The position numbers and the translations under genes were made by a program. From Shouchella oshimensis (GTDB lineage Bacteria > Bacillota > Bacilli > Bacillales > Bacillaceae_D): 64,000 nt of DNA. Of this stretch, positions 24,669-35,150 are shown one piece after another. The stretch is from NCBI RefSeq assembly GCF_002019765.1, contig NZ_KV917380.1, positions 796,707-860,706 of the forward strand, read 5' to 3'. The notes beneath the pieces are model-generated. The model made no database searches, had not been told where the DNA came from, and saw only the letters and a list, made by a program, of their open reading frames with translations. Position 1 is the stretch's first letter, and each line of letters begins with the position of its first letter.

Positions 24669-26177
24669 TTAGATTTGAGCATGTTTTGGTTTTCGTTTTC
24701 CTATGAGGAAGACGGCTATCATCATGAAAGCTAATGCAGCTAAAAAGACGAGTGAGCTTCCTGTAATACCAGCAAAAATAAAGACGATAAATGCAATGAA
24801 ACCATTTAACAAAGCATACGGGAATTGCGTTTTAACGTGATCGACATTATCGCAACCTGCACCAGTAGATGAAAGAATGGTTGTATCAGAAATAGGTGAA
24901 CAATGATCTCCGAATATGCCTCCTGAGAGAACCGCTCCGATACAAATCGCGAGATGGGCATCCAGTCCAAAAGCCATCGGTATCGCAAACGGCATCATAA
25001 TCGCAAATGTTCCCCATGACGTTGCAGTTGCCAACGAGATACAGACTGCCACAAGGAAGAGAATTGCAGGAACAAGGTAACCAGGAACACTGTCTTGTAA
25101 TAACTCTATCACATAGTTTGCCGTCCCCATTTCACTCATAACGGTTCCTAATGCCCAAGCTAATACAAGTGTTGCTAATACAAAAACCATCTTCTGCATT
25201 CCTTTTGAATAAAGCTCAAATGCTTCAGAGAACCGTTTTACTTTTAATAGAACCATTAAGCCAATAAGAACAATACTAGCAAACAAGTAAGCCGTACTTA
25301 AAGCAACCCGAAAATCACCGCCGGCAACAGGTTCAAATGGAAAGCCATGGGTTAGCAAAAGGCCAAATAATGTAACGAAGAGTGTTAATAATGGCAACCA
25401 AATCAACACTGCATAACTTTTTTGGTTCTCATCAACTGGCTCACTGTAACGAAGGGGACGAGAGGTCTTCCAGTACAATTCACCAGTTTTTTCAACACGT
25501 TGTTCTGCTCGTGCCATTGGGCCAAAATCTAATTTGGTTAAAGCGATAAACGGAACAATCGCGACAGCTAAGATCGGGTAAAGCTGAAACGGAATGGCCT
25601 GAAGAAAAGCGGTAAATTCAGACATGTCCGAACCAATGTTATCAAACTCTTGACGAATTAACCCCATGATGTAAACACCCCAGCCGATAAAAGGAATCAT
25701 AACGGCAAGTGGGGAAGCGGTAGAATCAATAATCCACGCTAATTTTTCTCGAGATAATTTTGCTTTATCAAAAATCTTCTCAAAGATGGGACCAACAATT
25801 AAAGGAGAGCCTAAATCAGAAAAGAAGATCGTTAAACCTCCGACATAAGCTGCCATCTGTGTTTTAGCCTTTGTATCTAAAAAGCGGACAACTCGCTTTG
25901 CTAACGCGGCTGATCCACCTGATTTCTCAATCAATCCAACAAATCCACCGATAAATAAGAGTAGAACAAGGACGGCAGCATTGTAGCTATCTGTTAATTG
26001 AGGGAATAAATATTCACCTATTGTTTCTGTAGTCGCTGTTATTGGGTTGCCGCTAGTAAGTAAAAGAACGCCAGCAAACAATCCGGTAAACAGAGAAACG
26101 AGTACGTTCTTAGTTGTAATCGCTAATCCTATCGCTATAAGCGGGGGAATGAGCGAGATGAAGCCCATGTGTTCCAT
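24669..26177 (-). CDS. NhaC-family Na+/H+ antiporter
   Basis: 502 residues, about eleven membrane segments. FGDHCSPISDTTILSSTGAG and IISFSDL-type region FFSDLGSPLIVGPIFEKIFD are NhaC-family signatures. AGGAGG lies 6 nt before the ATG. NhaC antiporters expel sodium in exchange for protons, which supports growth at high pH and salt. Related members exchange malate/lactate or amino acids, so transport of organic ions cannot be excluded. The gene is monocistronic. Confidence 0.85.
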   Translation of the reverse strand: MEHMGFISLIPPLIAIGLAITTKNVLVSLFTGLFAGVLLLTSGNPITATTETIGEYLFPQLTDSYNAAVLVLLLFIGGFVGLIEKSGGSAALAKRVVRFLDTKAKTQMAAYVGGLTIFFSDLGSPLIVGPIFEKIFDKAKLSREKLAWIIDSTASPLAVMIPFIGWGVYIMGLIRQEFDNIGSDMSEFTAFLQAIPFQLYPILAVAIVPFIALTKLDFGPMARAEQRVEKTGELYWKTSRPLRYSEPVDENQKSYAVLIWLPLLTLFVTLFGLLLTHGFPFEPVAGGDFRVALSTAYLFASIVLIGLMVLLKVKRFSEAFELYSKGMQKMVFVLATLVLAWALGTVMSEMGTANYVIELLQDSVPGYLVPAILFLVAVCISLATATSWGTFAIMMPFAIPMAFGLDAHLAICIGAVLSGGIFGDHCSPISDTTILSSTGAGCDNVDHVKTQFPYALLNGFIAFIVFIFAGITGSSLVFLAALAFMMIAVFLIGKRKPKHAQI

Positions 26178-26336
26178 TCGTATCCTCCTACACTTTCTGT
26201 AAATTGAATAATTTAATAAATATGCATAGATATGAATATATCATAGTTTATCAAATGGCGCGATCATTTTTTTCTGTGCATTGTAAAAAAAGATCGCTAT
26301 ACTAAAGCTAATACAATTGGAAAAGAGGTTAGCTCA

Positions 26337-27563
26337 TTGAAACAACAACTTATTGAACGCTTAATGCGCTATGCAAAAATAAATACGCAGTCATCAGAAG
26401 CAAGTCATGAGGTGCCAACAACGAAGGGGCAGCTTGAGCTCGGGCAGTTACTGGTAGAAGAGTTAGAACAGATTGGTATGACCGACGTGAGTATGGATGA
26501 GAATGGGTATGTAATGGCGACACTTGAAGCAACTAGCGACAAATCAACTCCGACAATTGGATTTTTAGCACATACGGATACAGCGACAGACTTTACAGGT
26601 GAAGGTGTACAACCACAAGTGCATGAGAACTACAGTGGAGGCGACATTCAGCTCAACGAAACGATTACGCTGTCGCCAAAACAATTCCCAGAATTAGCAA
26701 ACTACGTTGGTCACACGCTCATGACAACAGATGGAACGACGTTGCTTGGCGCAGACGATAAAGCTGGTATTGCTGAAATCGTTACAGCAATGGCGTATTT
26801 AATCGACAACCCCTCTATTAAGCACGGCAAGATTCGAGTGGCGTTTACACCAGATGAAGAAATTGGAAGAGGGCCACATCACTTCGATGTTGAAGCTTTT
26901 AACGCTGATTTTGCCTACACGTTAGATGGGGGACCGCTAGGTGAATTTCAATATGAGAGCTTTAATGCGGCAGCAGCGAAGGTTTGTTTTCAAGGTGTGA
27001 GCACCCATCCAGGCACAGCAAAGAATAAAATGGTTAATGCCATGAAGCGTGCCATGGAATTTAATGATCAATTGCCTGCAGATGAGGCGCCTGAATTTAC
27101 GGAAGGCTACGAGGGTTTTTATCATCTTCTATCAATGAAGGGTGATACGGATTATGCGGAATTGCATTACATCATTCGTGATTTTGACCGTAAAGCATTC
27201 GCTAATCGAAAAGCAAAAATGGAATCTGTTGTAAGGCAGATGCAAGGAAAACACGGTGATCACAATGTCACACTTGAAATTCGGGACCAATATTACAATA
27301 TGAGAGAGAAGATCGAGCCTAATCCAGAGATTGTTGATGTAGCATTAGATGCTATGAAAGCATGCGACATTGACCCAATTGTTGGACCAATACGTGGTGG
27401 TACCGATGGCTCCCAGCTGTCTTATAAAGGATTACCAACGCCAAATATATTCACTGGAGGACAAAATTATCACGGGCGTTATGAATATATATCCGTTGAC
27501 GATATGGAAAAAGCAGTCCAAGTCATTGTGAACATTGCTCAAATGGTAGAACAGAGAGCGTAG
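26337..27563 (+). CDS. pepT: Peptidase T (tripeptide aminopeptidase)
   Basis: 408 residues, M20 metallopeptidase of usual length. [16 protein letters not shown] (zinc His and catalytic Asp), [12 protein letters not shown] (bridging Asp), [14 protein letters not shown] (catalytic and zinc Glu), [10 protein letters not shown] and [11 protein letters not shown] (C-terminal zinc His) are all present. It removes N-terminal residues from tripeptides in the cytoplasm. The start is a TTG with GAGGT 6-7 nt upstream. An acetyltransferase gene follows 19 nt later, probably in one transcript. Confidence 0.95.
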   Translation: MKQQLIERLMRYAKINTQSSEASHEVPTTKGQLELGQLLVEELEQIGMTDVSMDENGYVMATLEATSDKSTPTIGFLAHTDTATDFTGEGVQPQVHENYSGGDIQLNETITLSPKQFPELANYVGHTLMTTDGTTLLGADDKAGIAEIVTAMAYLIDNPSIKHGKIRVAFTPDEEIGRGPHHFDVEAFNADFAYTLDGGPLGEFQYESFNAAAAKVCFQGVSTHPGTAKNKMVNAMKRAMEFNDQLPADEAPEFTEGYEGFYHLLSMKGDTDYAELHYIIRDFDRKAFANRKAKMESVVRQMQGKHGDHNVTLEIRDQYYNMREKIEPNPEIVDVALDAMKACDIDPIVGPIRGGTDGSQLSYKGLPTPNIFTGGQNYHGRYEYISVDDMEKAVQVIVNIAQMVEQRA

Positions 27564-27582
27564 ACAGAAAGGAGGCGGTGAG

Positions 27583-28425
27583 GTGAAGGTTCATCTGTAT
27601 AGAGACAGTGACGTTTTTTACAACGAAATTGTAAGAGCGTTAAAGGAGAACAGCGCCGAAAATAGTTTATTCTTAGGTTTATTACAACAAACAATAAGAG
27701 GGAACAACCTTCCATTGTTTATGTGTAGAGCTGAAAATGATGTGTTTTGCTTGCAGACAATACCGAACCAAGCCGTCTTAGCTTTTAAAACGCGCCAACC
27801 ATCAGCTTCCACAATGAATATGCTCGTTCAAGCGCTAAAGGATCGACCCATTACTCGCTTTATCGGTGTCAAGGAACCGGTCCTGCGACTGGTTCACCTA
27901 CTAGCTAAAGTGAGATCAAGTTCTGTGCTGACGGTAATGAAACAGCGATTGTATCAATTAAATCATGCATCTTTAATTCCTTTAACTAGCGGAACGATTC
28001 GAAAGATGAATCGAGAAGATCTTCCATTTGTTGCAAAATGGATTCAAGAATTTGACGATGAAGCGAATCTATCAGAGAAGCGCATTACGGTAAAGGAAGC
28101 TGAAAAAACCGCACGACAGCAGCTGGATAAAGGTGGTTTATATCTATTAGAAGTGGATGGCATTCCTGTAGCGATGGCAAATGCTACGAGAAAAATGGGT
28201 CAAAGTGTGACAATTAATTTAGTATACACACCAAGACCGTTTCGTAAAAAAGGATACGCTACCAGTTGCGTCACTGCTTTATGCCATCAGTGTATAAAAG
28301 ATGGGTTTTCCGTTGTGTTACTGTATACAGACTTAGGTAACCCTACTTCTAATCATATTTACCAAGAAATTGGGTTTGAGCCAGTTAGTGATTCCGTTGT
28401 AATGGAAGTGAAAAAGGTCGATTAA
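27583..28425 (+). CDS. GNAT-family N-acetyltransferase
   Basis: 280 residues. The C-terminal half (about 140-280) is the GNAT fold with YTPRPFRKKGYATSCVTALC for acetyl-CoA binding and NHIYQEIGFEPVSD. The N-terminal 130 residues form a second, degenerate GNAT-like or family-specific domain. The GTG start has AAAGGAGG upstream. It follows pepT closely. Substrate unknown. Confidence 0.85.
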   Translation: MKVHLYRDSDVFYNEIVRALKENSAENSLFLGLLQQTIRGNNLPLFMCRAENDVFCLQTIPNQAVLAFKTRQPSASTMNMLVQALKDRPITRFIGVKEPVLRLVHLLAKVRSSSVLTVMKQRLYQLNHASLIPLTSGTIRKMNREDLPFVAKWIQEFDDEANLSEKRITVKEAEKTARQQLDKGGLYLLEVDGIPVAMANATRKMGQSVTINLVYTPRPFRKKGYATSCVTALCHQCIKDGFSVVLLYTDLGNPTSNHIYQEIGFEPVSDSVVMEVKKVD

Positions 28426-28437
28426 TGGCCTTTTTTT
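28411..28437 (+). terminator. Terminator overlapping the acetyltransferase stop codon
   Basis: AAAAAGGTC, loop GATTAAT, GGCCTTTTTTT; the left arm is inside the coding sequence and the stop codon is in the loop. Confidence 0.85.
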
Positions 28438-28533
28438 GTTGTGAACAAAAGTTGCTGTAAAGGATGACAACAGAGTGTTATAAATCTAAAAGAAGTATTA
28501 TTTTAAAAGTGTAATAGAAGCGATATAGTAAAA

Positions 28534-28547
28534 TGAAAGGGCTTTCA
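28534..28547 (+). promoter_or_regulatory. cre-like site of the LplA-type importer operon
   Basis: TGAAAGGGCTTTCA differs from the ideal cre TGAAAGCGCTTTCA at one base. It lies 5 nt after a TATAGT -10 (28524-28529), at the expected start of transcription, an ideal position for CcpA repression. Confidence 0.6.
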
Positions 28548-28599
28548 AAAAAGGGTAGGAAGAAGCCTAATTACACAAAAAGGTAAGGGGGAGCAAGAA

Positions 28600-30270
28600 G
28601 TGAAAAGATATGGATCAATTTTAATGACCAGTGTTGCTGTGATAGCGCTTGCAGCTTGTAGCAATACGTCTAACGACCGAGAGAGCACGGTGGAAGCTGT
28701 AGCATCTGCTGATGAATTGCCAGAGCGATTTGAAGAGCCTGTAAGGTTAGACTTAATTAAACATGTCTCAGGTGATATATTTTTTCGAGACGGTGAAACA
28801 ATTGAAAATAATGTTCATACAGAATGGGTAAAAGACACGTTTAACATTGATTTAAACTATATGTGGACTACTAGTGGACCTGGTGAGACATTTGAAACGA
28901 AGCTTCAACTAGAGATGTCTTCAAATCAACCATTACCGTCTATTTTAGCGTTAAGAAGTCCTCTGACACAGGATTTAATTGATTCTGGACGGGTAAAAGA
29001 GGTCGGAGAATTGTTTGATAAATATGCATCCGATACGTGGAAAGAGGCAATGGCAGCTGATCCACATGCATGGGACCCCTATACGCGAGAAGAAGGGCGA
29101 TTTGCCATTCCCATACTAGATTATGAAATGAATGGTGATACCGTTCTGTTCATTCGACAAGATTGGATGGACAATCTAGGTCTTGACGCTCCTGAAACGT
29201 TGGAGGACATCGAAGAAATCATGGATGCATTTGTGAATGGTGACCCTACTGGAACCGGGGAAAAAGTATACGGGCTTGCTGCAGGCTTTACCAACCAATT
29301 AAACACGTGGATGTCAACGGTAGACTGGGTTTTTGGTGCACATGGTGGGATGCCAAATCAGTATAACCTTGCTGAAGATGGCAGCCTCGTAAACGGAGAT
29401 ATCCAGCCAGAAATAAAAGATGGTTTAGAGACGCTAAAACAGTGGATGGATGAAGGCTACCTTCACCCAGAATCTGGTTTATGGGACGAAGGTAAGGCTG
29501 CAGAATTGTTTACGGCTGGTCGTGCTGGAATCATTGCAGGTCCACATTGGATGCCAGATTGGCCATTAGCGGAAGTGTTGGAAAATGTAGAAGGTGCGGA
29601 GTATAAAGCGTATGATATTCCAACTGGACCAAATGGACAAAAAGGCCGTTCAACAGGAATTACATCGCAAAATGGGGCGGTGATGTTTAATGAAAATGCG
29701 ACAGAAGATGAGATTCAAGCATTTTTTGTCTATCAAAACTATTTATTTGAGAACTTCGCCAATCCAGACGAAGGAAGCGAGTTTGAATATGGATTTGCTG
29801 AAGGATACGACTATGTCTTCGAAGGTAATGATGTGAAATATGGGGAAGATGACATCCCAGGTGGGCGGATCGATCCGGTAAAATATACACTTACATTTGA
29901 TGGTGCGCGAATCCCAAGTCTTTACATTAACGCGCTTGCGGATTTTGCAAGAGGAGAAGAGCCACAAACCCCGTTTGAGCGCAAAGTTTACCTTCAATAC
30001 CCGGAACAAGCATGGGAGGGTGCACGCATTGTTGTTGATAGTGCGGATGCGCAAATTCCAAGTATGTTTACAGGTCGACCGACAGAAACAATGGTTAGCC
30101 GGGGTGATGCACTTGATACGCTATTAAGCGAAGGCTTTAATAAAATAATTTATGATGAAATACCAATTGATGAATTTGATCATCTTGTTGATCAATGGAA
30201 AAGTCAAGGTGGCGACGATGTTATGAAAGAAGTAAATGAGTGGTTTGACGTTGTAAATGCCAGTGAATGA
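28600..30270 (+). CDS. Sugar ABC transporter substrate-binding lipoprotein (LplA/YtcQ type)
   Basis: 556 residues. The signal peptide ends with lipobox LAAC, and the large size is typical of the LplA/YtcQ oligosaccharide-binding group. IRQDWMDNLGLDAPETLED and TAGRAGIIAGPHWMPDWP are family features. The GTG start has AAGGGGGAG upstream. It is followed by a YesMN-type two-component system and two LplB/LplC-type permeases, an arrangement used for complex plant glycans; the sugar cannot be named. A cre-like site suggests glucose repression. Confidence 0.88.
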   Translation: MKRYGSILMTSVAVIALAACSNTSNDRESTVEAVASADELPERFEEPVRLDLIKHVSGDIFFRDGETIENNVHTEWVKDTFNIDLNYMWTTSGPGETFETKLQLEMSSNQPLPSILALRSPLTQDLIDSGRVKEVGELFDKYASDTWKEAMAADPHAWDPYTREEGRFAIPILDYEMNGDTVLFIRQDWMDNLGLDAPETLEDIEEIMDAFVNGDPTGTGEKVYGLAAGFTNQLNTWMSTVDWVFGAHGGMPNQYNLAEDGSLVNGDIQPEIKDGLETLKQWMDEGYLHPESGLWDEGKAAELFTAGRAGIIAGPHWMPDWPLAEVLENVEGAEYKAYDIPTGPNGQKGRSTGITSQNGAVMFNENATEDEIQAFFVYQNYLFENFANPDEGSEFEYGFAEGYDYVFEGNDVKYGEDDIPGGRIDPVKYTLTFDGARIPSLYINALADFARGEEPQTPFERKVYLQYPEQAWEGARIVVDSADAQIPSMFTGRPTETMVSRGDALDTLLSEGFNKIIYDEIPIDEFDHLVDQWKSQGGDDVMKEVNEWFDVVNASE

Positions 30271-30279
30271 GCAAAAAAG

Positions 30280-30309
30280 GGCAGCGTGAAAAGAAAACGC
30301 TGTCTTTTT
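30280..30309 (+). terminator. Terminator or attenuator after the binding-protein gene
   Basis: GGCAGCGT, loop GAAAAGAAA, ACGCTGTC followed by TTTTT. It separates the binding-protein gene from the sensor and permease genes, which could raise expression of the binding protein above the rest. Confidence 0.7.
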
Positions 30310-30370
30310 CTCTGAACCATCGTACCAGCTCGTTATTTATACTTTACAATAACGCTTAGGGGGGAGCGTT

Positions 30371-32092
30371 ATGTTCAAACAAAAAAGTTTATTTTACAAG
30401 ATGGTCGTAAGCATTATGTTATTGCTTGTACCTGTTGTCATTGTCTATACGTATTCAAACATAGTTAGTGAAAGAGTCGTCCGGGAAGAAATTGATACGC
30501 GTAATATGAATCGACTTGATGTCTCAATGAATCGACTGGAAGCGGATCTTTGGCAAGTGTCGCAATTTCTTGTAGCGTTGAGCATTGATTCAGATACAAA
30601 TCGACTCAGAAATATTGATCTACTTAGTCCGTACGATTCAATAGAGCTTCAGGGGGACATTCAGGAGAAGCTATTGCTTTACCAGCAGCTTAGTACCTTT
30701 TTAGTGGATGTGACGATCTTCTTTCCAGATGGAGAAAGACAATTATCCACCATGATGAAATCCCCAGAACGACCAGAGACTCTATCTCCTTCTTGGACTT
30801 ATATTGCAGACGGAAAAGGAAATGATTCGGATCGACCTTATTTTGTTCAGCACGTAAAAGACTCGATCACGCATCATAATGAGAATCAAGCTGTTATTGT
30901 TGAGGCAAGGATTTACATTGAAGCTTTTCAGCATCATTTAAATGATTTAGCTCTAGCAAATGATGGCTATTCTTTTTTGTATCATCCACATCACGAATTA
31001 ATTAAACCAGTAGGCACCAATCACGAGTTTCCACTGGATTACAATTTTTCACTCCAATTAAATAACGAAGAGAGAGGAACGGAACGGTTTACATTAGGTC
31101 AAGATGATTACACATTATCTTATATTTCCTCTACGAGTTTAGATTGGGTTCTCGTCGATTTGGTTCCACTAGAAGATGTGTTAAGTCCTATTGCGACAAC
31201 ACGAACATGGTTTTATGCAACTGGACTTGTGTTACTTCTTCTAGGTGTCGCTGCAGCTTGGTTATTAAATACGCAACTATTGCAGCCTATTGGAACATTA
31301 AAGGATGCCATTCTCCATTTTAAAAGAGGGCACTACTATACGCGGATGGCGGTTCCAGACCAAAAGGAATTTGCTATTGCAATGAGTGGGTTTAATGATA
31401 TGGCAGATCAAATTCAAACGTTAATAGAAGAAGTGTATGAAGAGAAAATTCGTTCTCAGCAAGCAACATTAAAATTGCTGCAAGCGCAAATCGATCCACA
31501 CTTTTTATATAATTGCCTCTTCTATATTAAGAACATGGCGAAAATTAACAATACAGATGCTGTCGAAGCAATGGCTCTTCATTTAGGTGACTATTTCCGC
31601 TATCGAACAGAGGTAGAAAAGGAAGAAACGACTGTGGAAGAAGAATTGAAGTTAGTAAACAATTTTTTAGCTATTCATTCTTTGCGAAAGCGTGATTTAA
31701 GTTATTCAATGAATCTACCAGACGAACTTTTAAAGCAACCTATTCCGCCACTACTTATTCAACCTATTGTGGAGAATGCCATCGTTCATGGGATAGCTGA
31801 CGTAGAAGAAAGGGCAGAGATTCGAATAGATGGAGTGGTTTTAGAAGAGGGCTGGCAAATAAGCGTTGACGATAATGGCCAAGCTGTTTCAGCCGAAACA
31901 GTAACGAGAATCCATAAGCTACTAGAATCTCAAGAAGAGGCAACCAATCATTATGGATTACGAAATGTCCATCAACGTATGCGCAATCGTTTTGGTGCAA
32001 AATCAGGCGTAGTTGTTAACTATTCTAAGCTTGGAGGTTTAAACGTTACTCTTTTATGTAAAGGGGACAAAGCTGATCAAAAAGGGGAGTGA
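30371..32092 (+). CDS. Sensor histidine kinase (YesM type)
   Basis: 573 residues. A first membrane segment (about 12-28) and a second (about 277-298) bracket an extracellular sensor domain. A HAMP segment, the His_kinase domain with phospho-acceptor His in LLQAQIDPHFLYNCLFYIKN (about 370) and an ATPase domain with QPIVENAIVHG follow. GGGGGAG precedes the ATG. It lies 4 nt before the response regulator gene and probably senses the sugar handled by the surrounding importer. Confidence 0.92.
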   Translation: MFKQKSLFYKMVVSIMLLLVPVVIVYTYSNIVSERVVREEIDTRNMNRLDVSMNRLEADLWQVSQFLVALSIDSDTNRLRNIDLLSPYDSIELQGDIQEKLLLYQQLSTFLVDVTIFFPDGERQLSTMMKSPERPETLSPSWTYIADGKGNDSDRPYFVQHVKDSITHHNENQAVIVEARIYIEAFQHHLNDLALANDGYSFLYHPHHELIKPVGTNHEFPLDYNFSLQLNNEERGTERFTLGQDDYTLSYISSTSLDWVLVDLVPLEDVLSPIATTRTWFYATGLVLLLLGVAAAWLLNTQLLQPIGTLKDAILHFKRGHYYTRMAVPDQKEFAIAMSGFNDMADQIQTLIEEVYEEKIRSQQATLKLLQAQIDPHFLYNCLFYIKNMAKINNTDAVEAMALHLGDYFRYRTEVEKEETTVEEELKLVNNFLAIHSLRKRDLSYSMNLPDELLKQPIPPLLIQPIVENAIVHGIADVEERAEIRIDGVVLEEGWQISVDDNGQAVSAETVTRIHKLLESQEEATNHYGLRNVHQRMRNRFGAKSGVVVNYSKLGGLNVTLLCKGDKADQKGE

Positions 32093-32096
32093 TGGT

Positions 32097-33284
32097 ATGT
32101 ACCAGCTATTAGTTGTGGATGATGAAGACGCGACCTTACAAGGATTAGCAAGCTTACCATGGCGTCAACTTATGATTAGCCAGGTTCACTGTGCACACTC
32201 CGTTCGAAAAGCCCATGAAATCTTAGAGGCGTTTCCTATAGACGTTATGGTAACTGATATCCGTATGCCAGGCAGGTCAGGTCTTGAGTTATTACAGGAT
32301 GTAACCGATTTTTCTATACAACCTAAATGTATTCTGCTTTCTGGCTATTCAGATTTTACCTACGCGCAAGCTGCCATAAAGGCCCAAGCAGTGGATTATT
32401 TAGTAAAACCAGTTAGGGATGAAGAGCTACTTCATGCTGTTGAACGAGCATTAGTTAAAAAGAGTGAAGAGAAAAAGGAACGGTATATGCAAGAGCAAAC
32501 AGTTGCTGCAATAAAAAAGAACGTAAGTTTTTTAGCGGACTCTGTCTTTCAACCATGGATCAGGGGAGAAAAGGGGGAGGAAACGCTGAAAGCAGAGCTT
32601 CTGCATTACGGCATTGCTCACCATCGTGATATTCGTACCATTCCGATTACTGTTCGTGTTGATGATAGTAAGAATGTAAGCCATGGATGGAAGCTAATGG
32701 TTGATGAAGAACTTGCAGAAGCTTATGTGCTACTCGAAAAGCATATCGCTTTAAATACGGTCTCGTATCTTCTTTATCCTGTACATCATAACGATCCGCT
32801 AGTAGTAGAAAAAGATGTTCACGATCGTGCGATTCGATTGCGAAAAGCATTAAAAAAAGATCTTTTTTATGGAGTGACCATTAAAGTGGGAGAGCCATTA
32901 ATCTTTTGGAAACAGGCAAAACGGTATCTTCATAAACCACTAATGGATTCAACCAACAAAGAAATCCAACAAGATTCGTTAGCAAAGAGAGTGAAGGAAT
33001 TTATTGATGCTTCGTTTATGAAGCAGCCATCGTTACAGGACATAGCAACGAACTTGTATTTAAATCCATCCTATGTATCAAAGCGTTTTAAAGAAGAGAC
33101 CGGGGAAACAGTAACAGATTATACTCACCGCTTGCGGATGAATCGCGCAGTTACGTTATTAACAGAAACGAATATGAAGGTGAGTCTAATATCAGAAGAA
33201 TTAGGGTACCAGCATGCATCTTATTTTATACGCGTATTCAAAAAAGAATTTAAGCAGACGCCCCATGAATTTAGGCAGCGCTAA
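32097..33284 (+). CDS. Response regulator with AraC output domain (YesN type)
   Basis: 395 residues, short for YesN proteins. The receiver (1-120) has the acidic pocket VVDDED, phospho-Asp in VTDIRMPGRSG, and Lys in DYLVKPV. The C-terminal AraC domain (about 297-395) has PSLQDIATNLYLNPSYVSKRF and LISEELGYQHASYFIRVFKK. The linker between them (about 125-295) is shorter than usual. It is the partner of the kinase 4 nt upstream and should activate this operon. Confidence 0.92.
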   Translation: MYQLLVVDDEDATLQGLASLPWRQLMISQVHCAHSVRKAHEILEAFPIDVMVTDIRMPGRSGLELLQDVTDFSIQPKCILLSGYSDFTYAQAAIKAQAVDYLVKPVRDEELLHAVERALVKKSEEKKERYMQEQTVAAIKKNVSFLADSVFQPWIRGEKGEETLKAELLHYGIAHHRDIRTIPITVRVDDSKNVSHGWKLMVDEELAEAYVLLEKHIALNTVSYLLYPVHHNDPLVVEKDVHDRAIRLRKALKKDLFYGVTIKVGEPLIFWKQAKRYLHKPLMDSTNKEIQQDSLAKRVKEFIDASFMKQPSLQDIATNLYLNPSYVSKRFKEETGETVTDYTHRLRMNRAVTLLTETNMKVSLISEELGYQHASYFIRVFKKEFKQTPHEFRQR

Positions 33285-33298
33285 GGAGGGAAAGAAGC

Positions 33299-34246
33299 GT
33301 GGCTCAACTAAAAAATGAGACGATACAGCCTCTTGTGAAAAAGAAAAAGCAGCCTTGGAATATGAAGCGTAATTGGCCACTACACGTGCTTGTGCTACCA
33401 GCGATTCTCTTTGCACTTGTATTTAACTATATTCCTTTAGCAGGTATTATAATGGCATTTCAAAACTTTAAGCCATGGGAAGGCTTTCTAGGATCAGAAT
33501 GGGTTGGGTTTGATCAGTTTACCCGCATTTTTGAATTTCAAGAAGGTAGGCAAGTGATTTGGAATACACTTGTCATTTCCACCTTTAAAATAATCTTTCA
33601 GCTTATTGTGCCAATCGTGTTTGCTTTACTATTGAATGAAGTTCGAATTATTGCTTACAAGCGCTCTATCCAAACGTTAGTCTACTTGCCCCATTTTTTG
33701 TCATGGGTTATTTTAGGCGGTATTTTACTTGATCTGTTATCGGTGGATGGTGGCTTAATTAATCAATTTATTGGCTTCTTCGGTATAAATCCAATTTTCT
33801 TTTTAGGAGATAGTGATTGGTTTCGTGTAACCGTTATCGTATCAGATGTATGGAAAGACTTCGGGTTTTCAGCAATTATTTTTTTAGCAGCATTAGCAGG
33901 GATTAATCCCAGTTTGTATGAGGCTGCAATCGTTGATGGAGCGAATCGCTTGCAACAAGTTTTGCACATTACGCTCCCAAGTTTACTACCTATTACCATT
34001 GTTGTCGCAACCCTCGCACTAGGAAATATCTTAAATGCAGGATTCGATCAAATCTTTAATTTATATAACCCTCTTGTTTACGATAAAGGAGACATCATTG
34101 ACACCTATGTCTACCGACAAGGCCTACTTGGCGGGAATTTCAGTTACGCAACAGCAGTCGGTGTATTTAAATCGGTTATTGCCTTTATTTTGATCGTGAC
34201 CGGTTATCGCTTAGCTTACAAGTACGCAAACTATCGCATCTTTTAA
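33299..34246 (+). CDS. Sugar ABC transporter permease (LplB type)
   Basis: 315 residues with six membrane segments after a basic N-terminal tail. FNYIPLAGIIMAFQNFKPWEG and the EAA loop LYEAAIVDGANRLQQVLHIT are typical of LplB. The GTG start has AAGGAGGG 9 nt upstream and follows the response regulator by 14 nt. Confidence 0.92.
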   Translation: MAQLKNETIQPLVKKKKQPWNMKRNWPLHVLVLPAILFALVFNYIPLAGIIMAFQNFKPWEGFLGSEWVGFDQFTRIFEFQEGRQVIWNTLVISTFKIIFQLIVPIVFALLLNEVRIIAYKRSIQTLVYLPHFLSWVILGGILLDLLSVDGGLINQFIGFFGINPIFFLGDSDWFRVTVIVSDVWKDFGFSAIIFLAALAGINPSLYEAAIVDGANRLQQVLHITLPSLLPITIVVATLALGNILNAGFDQIFNLYNPLVYDKGDIIDTYVYRQGLLGGNFSYATAVGVFKSVIAFILIVTGYRLAYKYANYRIF

Positions 34247-34261
34247 AAAGGAGGAGGAGCT

Positions 34262-35143
34262 ATGCATCATCGAAGTCGTTCGTATAAACTGTTTTCATTA
34301 TGTAATAATATCTTTCTTCTTGTTCTTGGAATTCTATGTATCTTGCCGCTTATTCATATTTTAGCTGTATCGTTTAGCGCTTCAGCCCCGGCAAATGCAA
34401 ATTTGGTTCGTTTCTTTCCGATTGACTTTACATTTGCTGCTTGGGAGCAAACTCTTGGAAATGAAAATTTCTTAAGAGCCCTTTGGAATGGTGTTTTTCG
34501 AACGGTTCTTGGAACGCTAATTAGCTTAACGGTTGTGACACTGGCGGCCTATGCATTGTCAAAAGAAGATCATGAATTCCGCGGTCGAAAGTGGTATGTA
34601 TATACACTTATTTTTATTATGTTGTTTAACGGGGGATTAATTCCAACGTATATTTTAATCCAAAACCTCGGAATGATTAATACGATTTGGGCACTTGTTC
34701 TACCAGGAGCAGTAAATGTGTTTAATATGATTTTACTGTTGAATTTCTTTCGAACAGGAGTGCCTAAATCGTTAGAAGAGGCGGCTTTAATAGACGGTGC
34801 CGGTCACTTTAAAATCCTTTTTCGTATTTCCCTACCGATTTCCTTACCAGCACTTGCAACAGTAGGTCTGTTTACAATGGTAGGCCAATGGAATTCATGG
34901 TTTGATGGGCTTATTTATTTAACCGACTCGTCTAAATACCCTTTATCTACGTTTTTGCAAACAATTATTGTACAAAATGATTATTCGCAAATGAATGTGA
35001 ACCCTGACGAAGTTCGGGCATTATCAGAACGAACGGTCCGCTCCGCTCAAATCTTTATTGGTGCATTACCAATTATTCTCGTTTACCCTTTTCTTCAAAA
35101 GTACTTTGTAAAAGGGATTGTGTTAGGTTCTGTTAAAGAATAA
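34262..35143 (+). CDS. Sugar ABC transporter permease (LplC type)
   Basis: 293 residues, six membrane segments. LFNGGLIPTYILIQNLGMIN, the EAA loop LEEAALIDGAGHFKILFRI and the C-terminal FVKGIVLGSVKE are classic LplC/YtcP features. AAGGAGGAGG precedes the ATG. No ATPase gene is present in the operon. Confidence 0.93.
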   Translation: MHHRSRSYKLFSLCNNIFLLVLGILCILPLIHILAVSFSASAPANANLVRFFPIDFTFAAWEQTLGNENFLRALWNGVFRTVLGTLISLTVVTLAAYALSKEDHEFRGRKWYVYTLIFIMLFNGGLIPTYILIQNLGMINTIWALVLPGAVNVFNMILLLNFFRTGVPKSLEEAALIDGAGHFKILFRISLPISLPALATVGLFTMVGQWNSWFDGLIYLTDSSKYPLSTFLQTIIVQNDYSQMNVNPDEVRALSERTVRSAQIFIGALPIILVYPFLQKYFVKGIVLGSVKE

Positions 35144-35150
35144 TGACTTA

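Noticed and set aside
24562-24679. 38-codon minus-strand ORF overlapping the end of nhaC
   Set aside because: No ribosome site at a usable distance, no recognisable sequence; probably chance.
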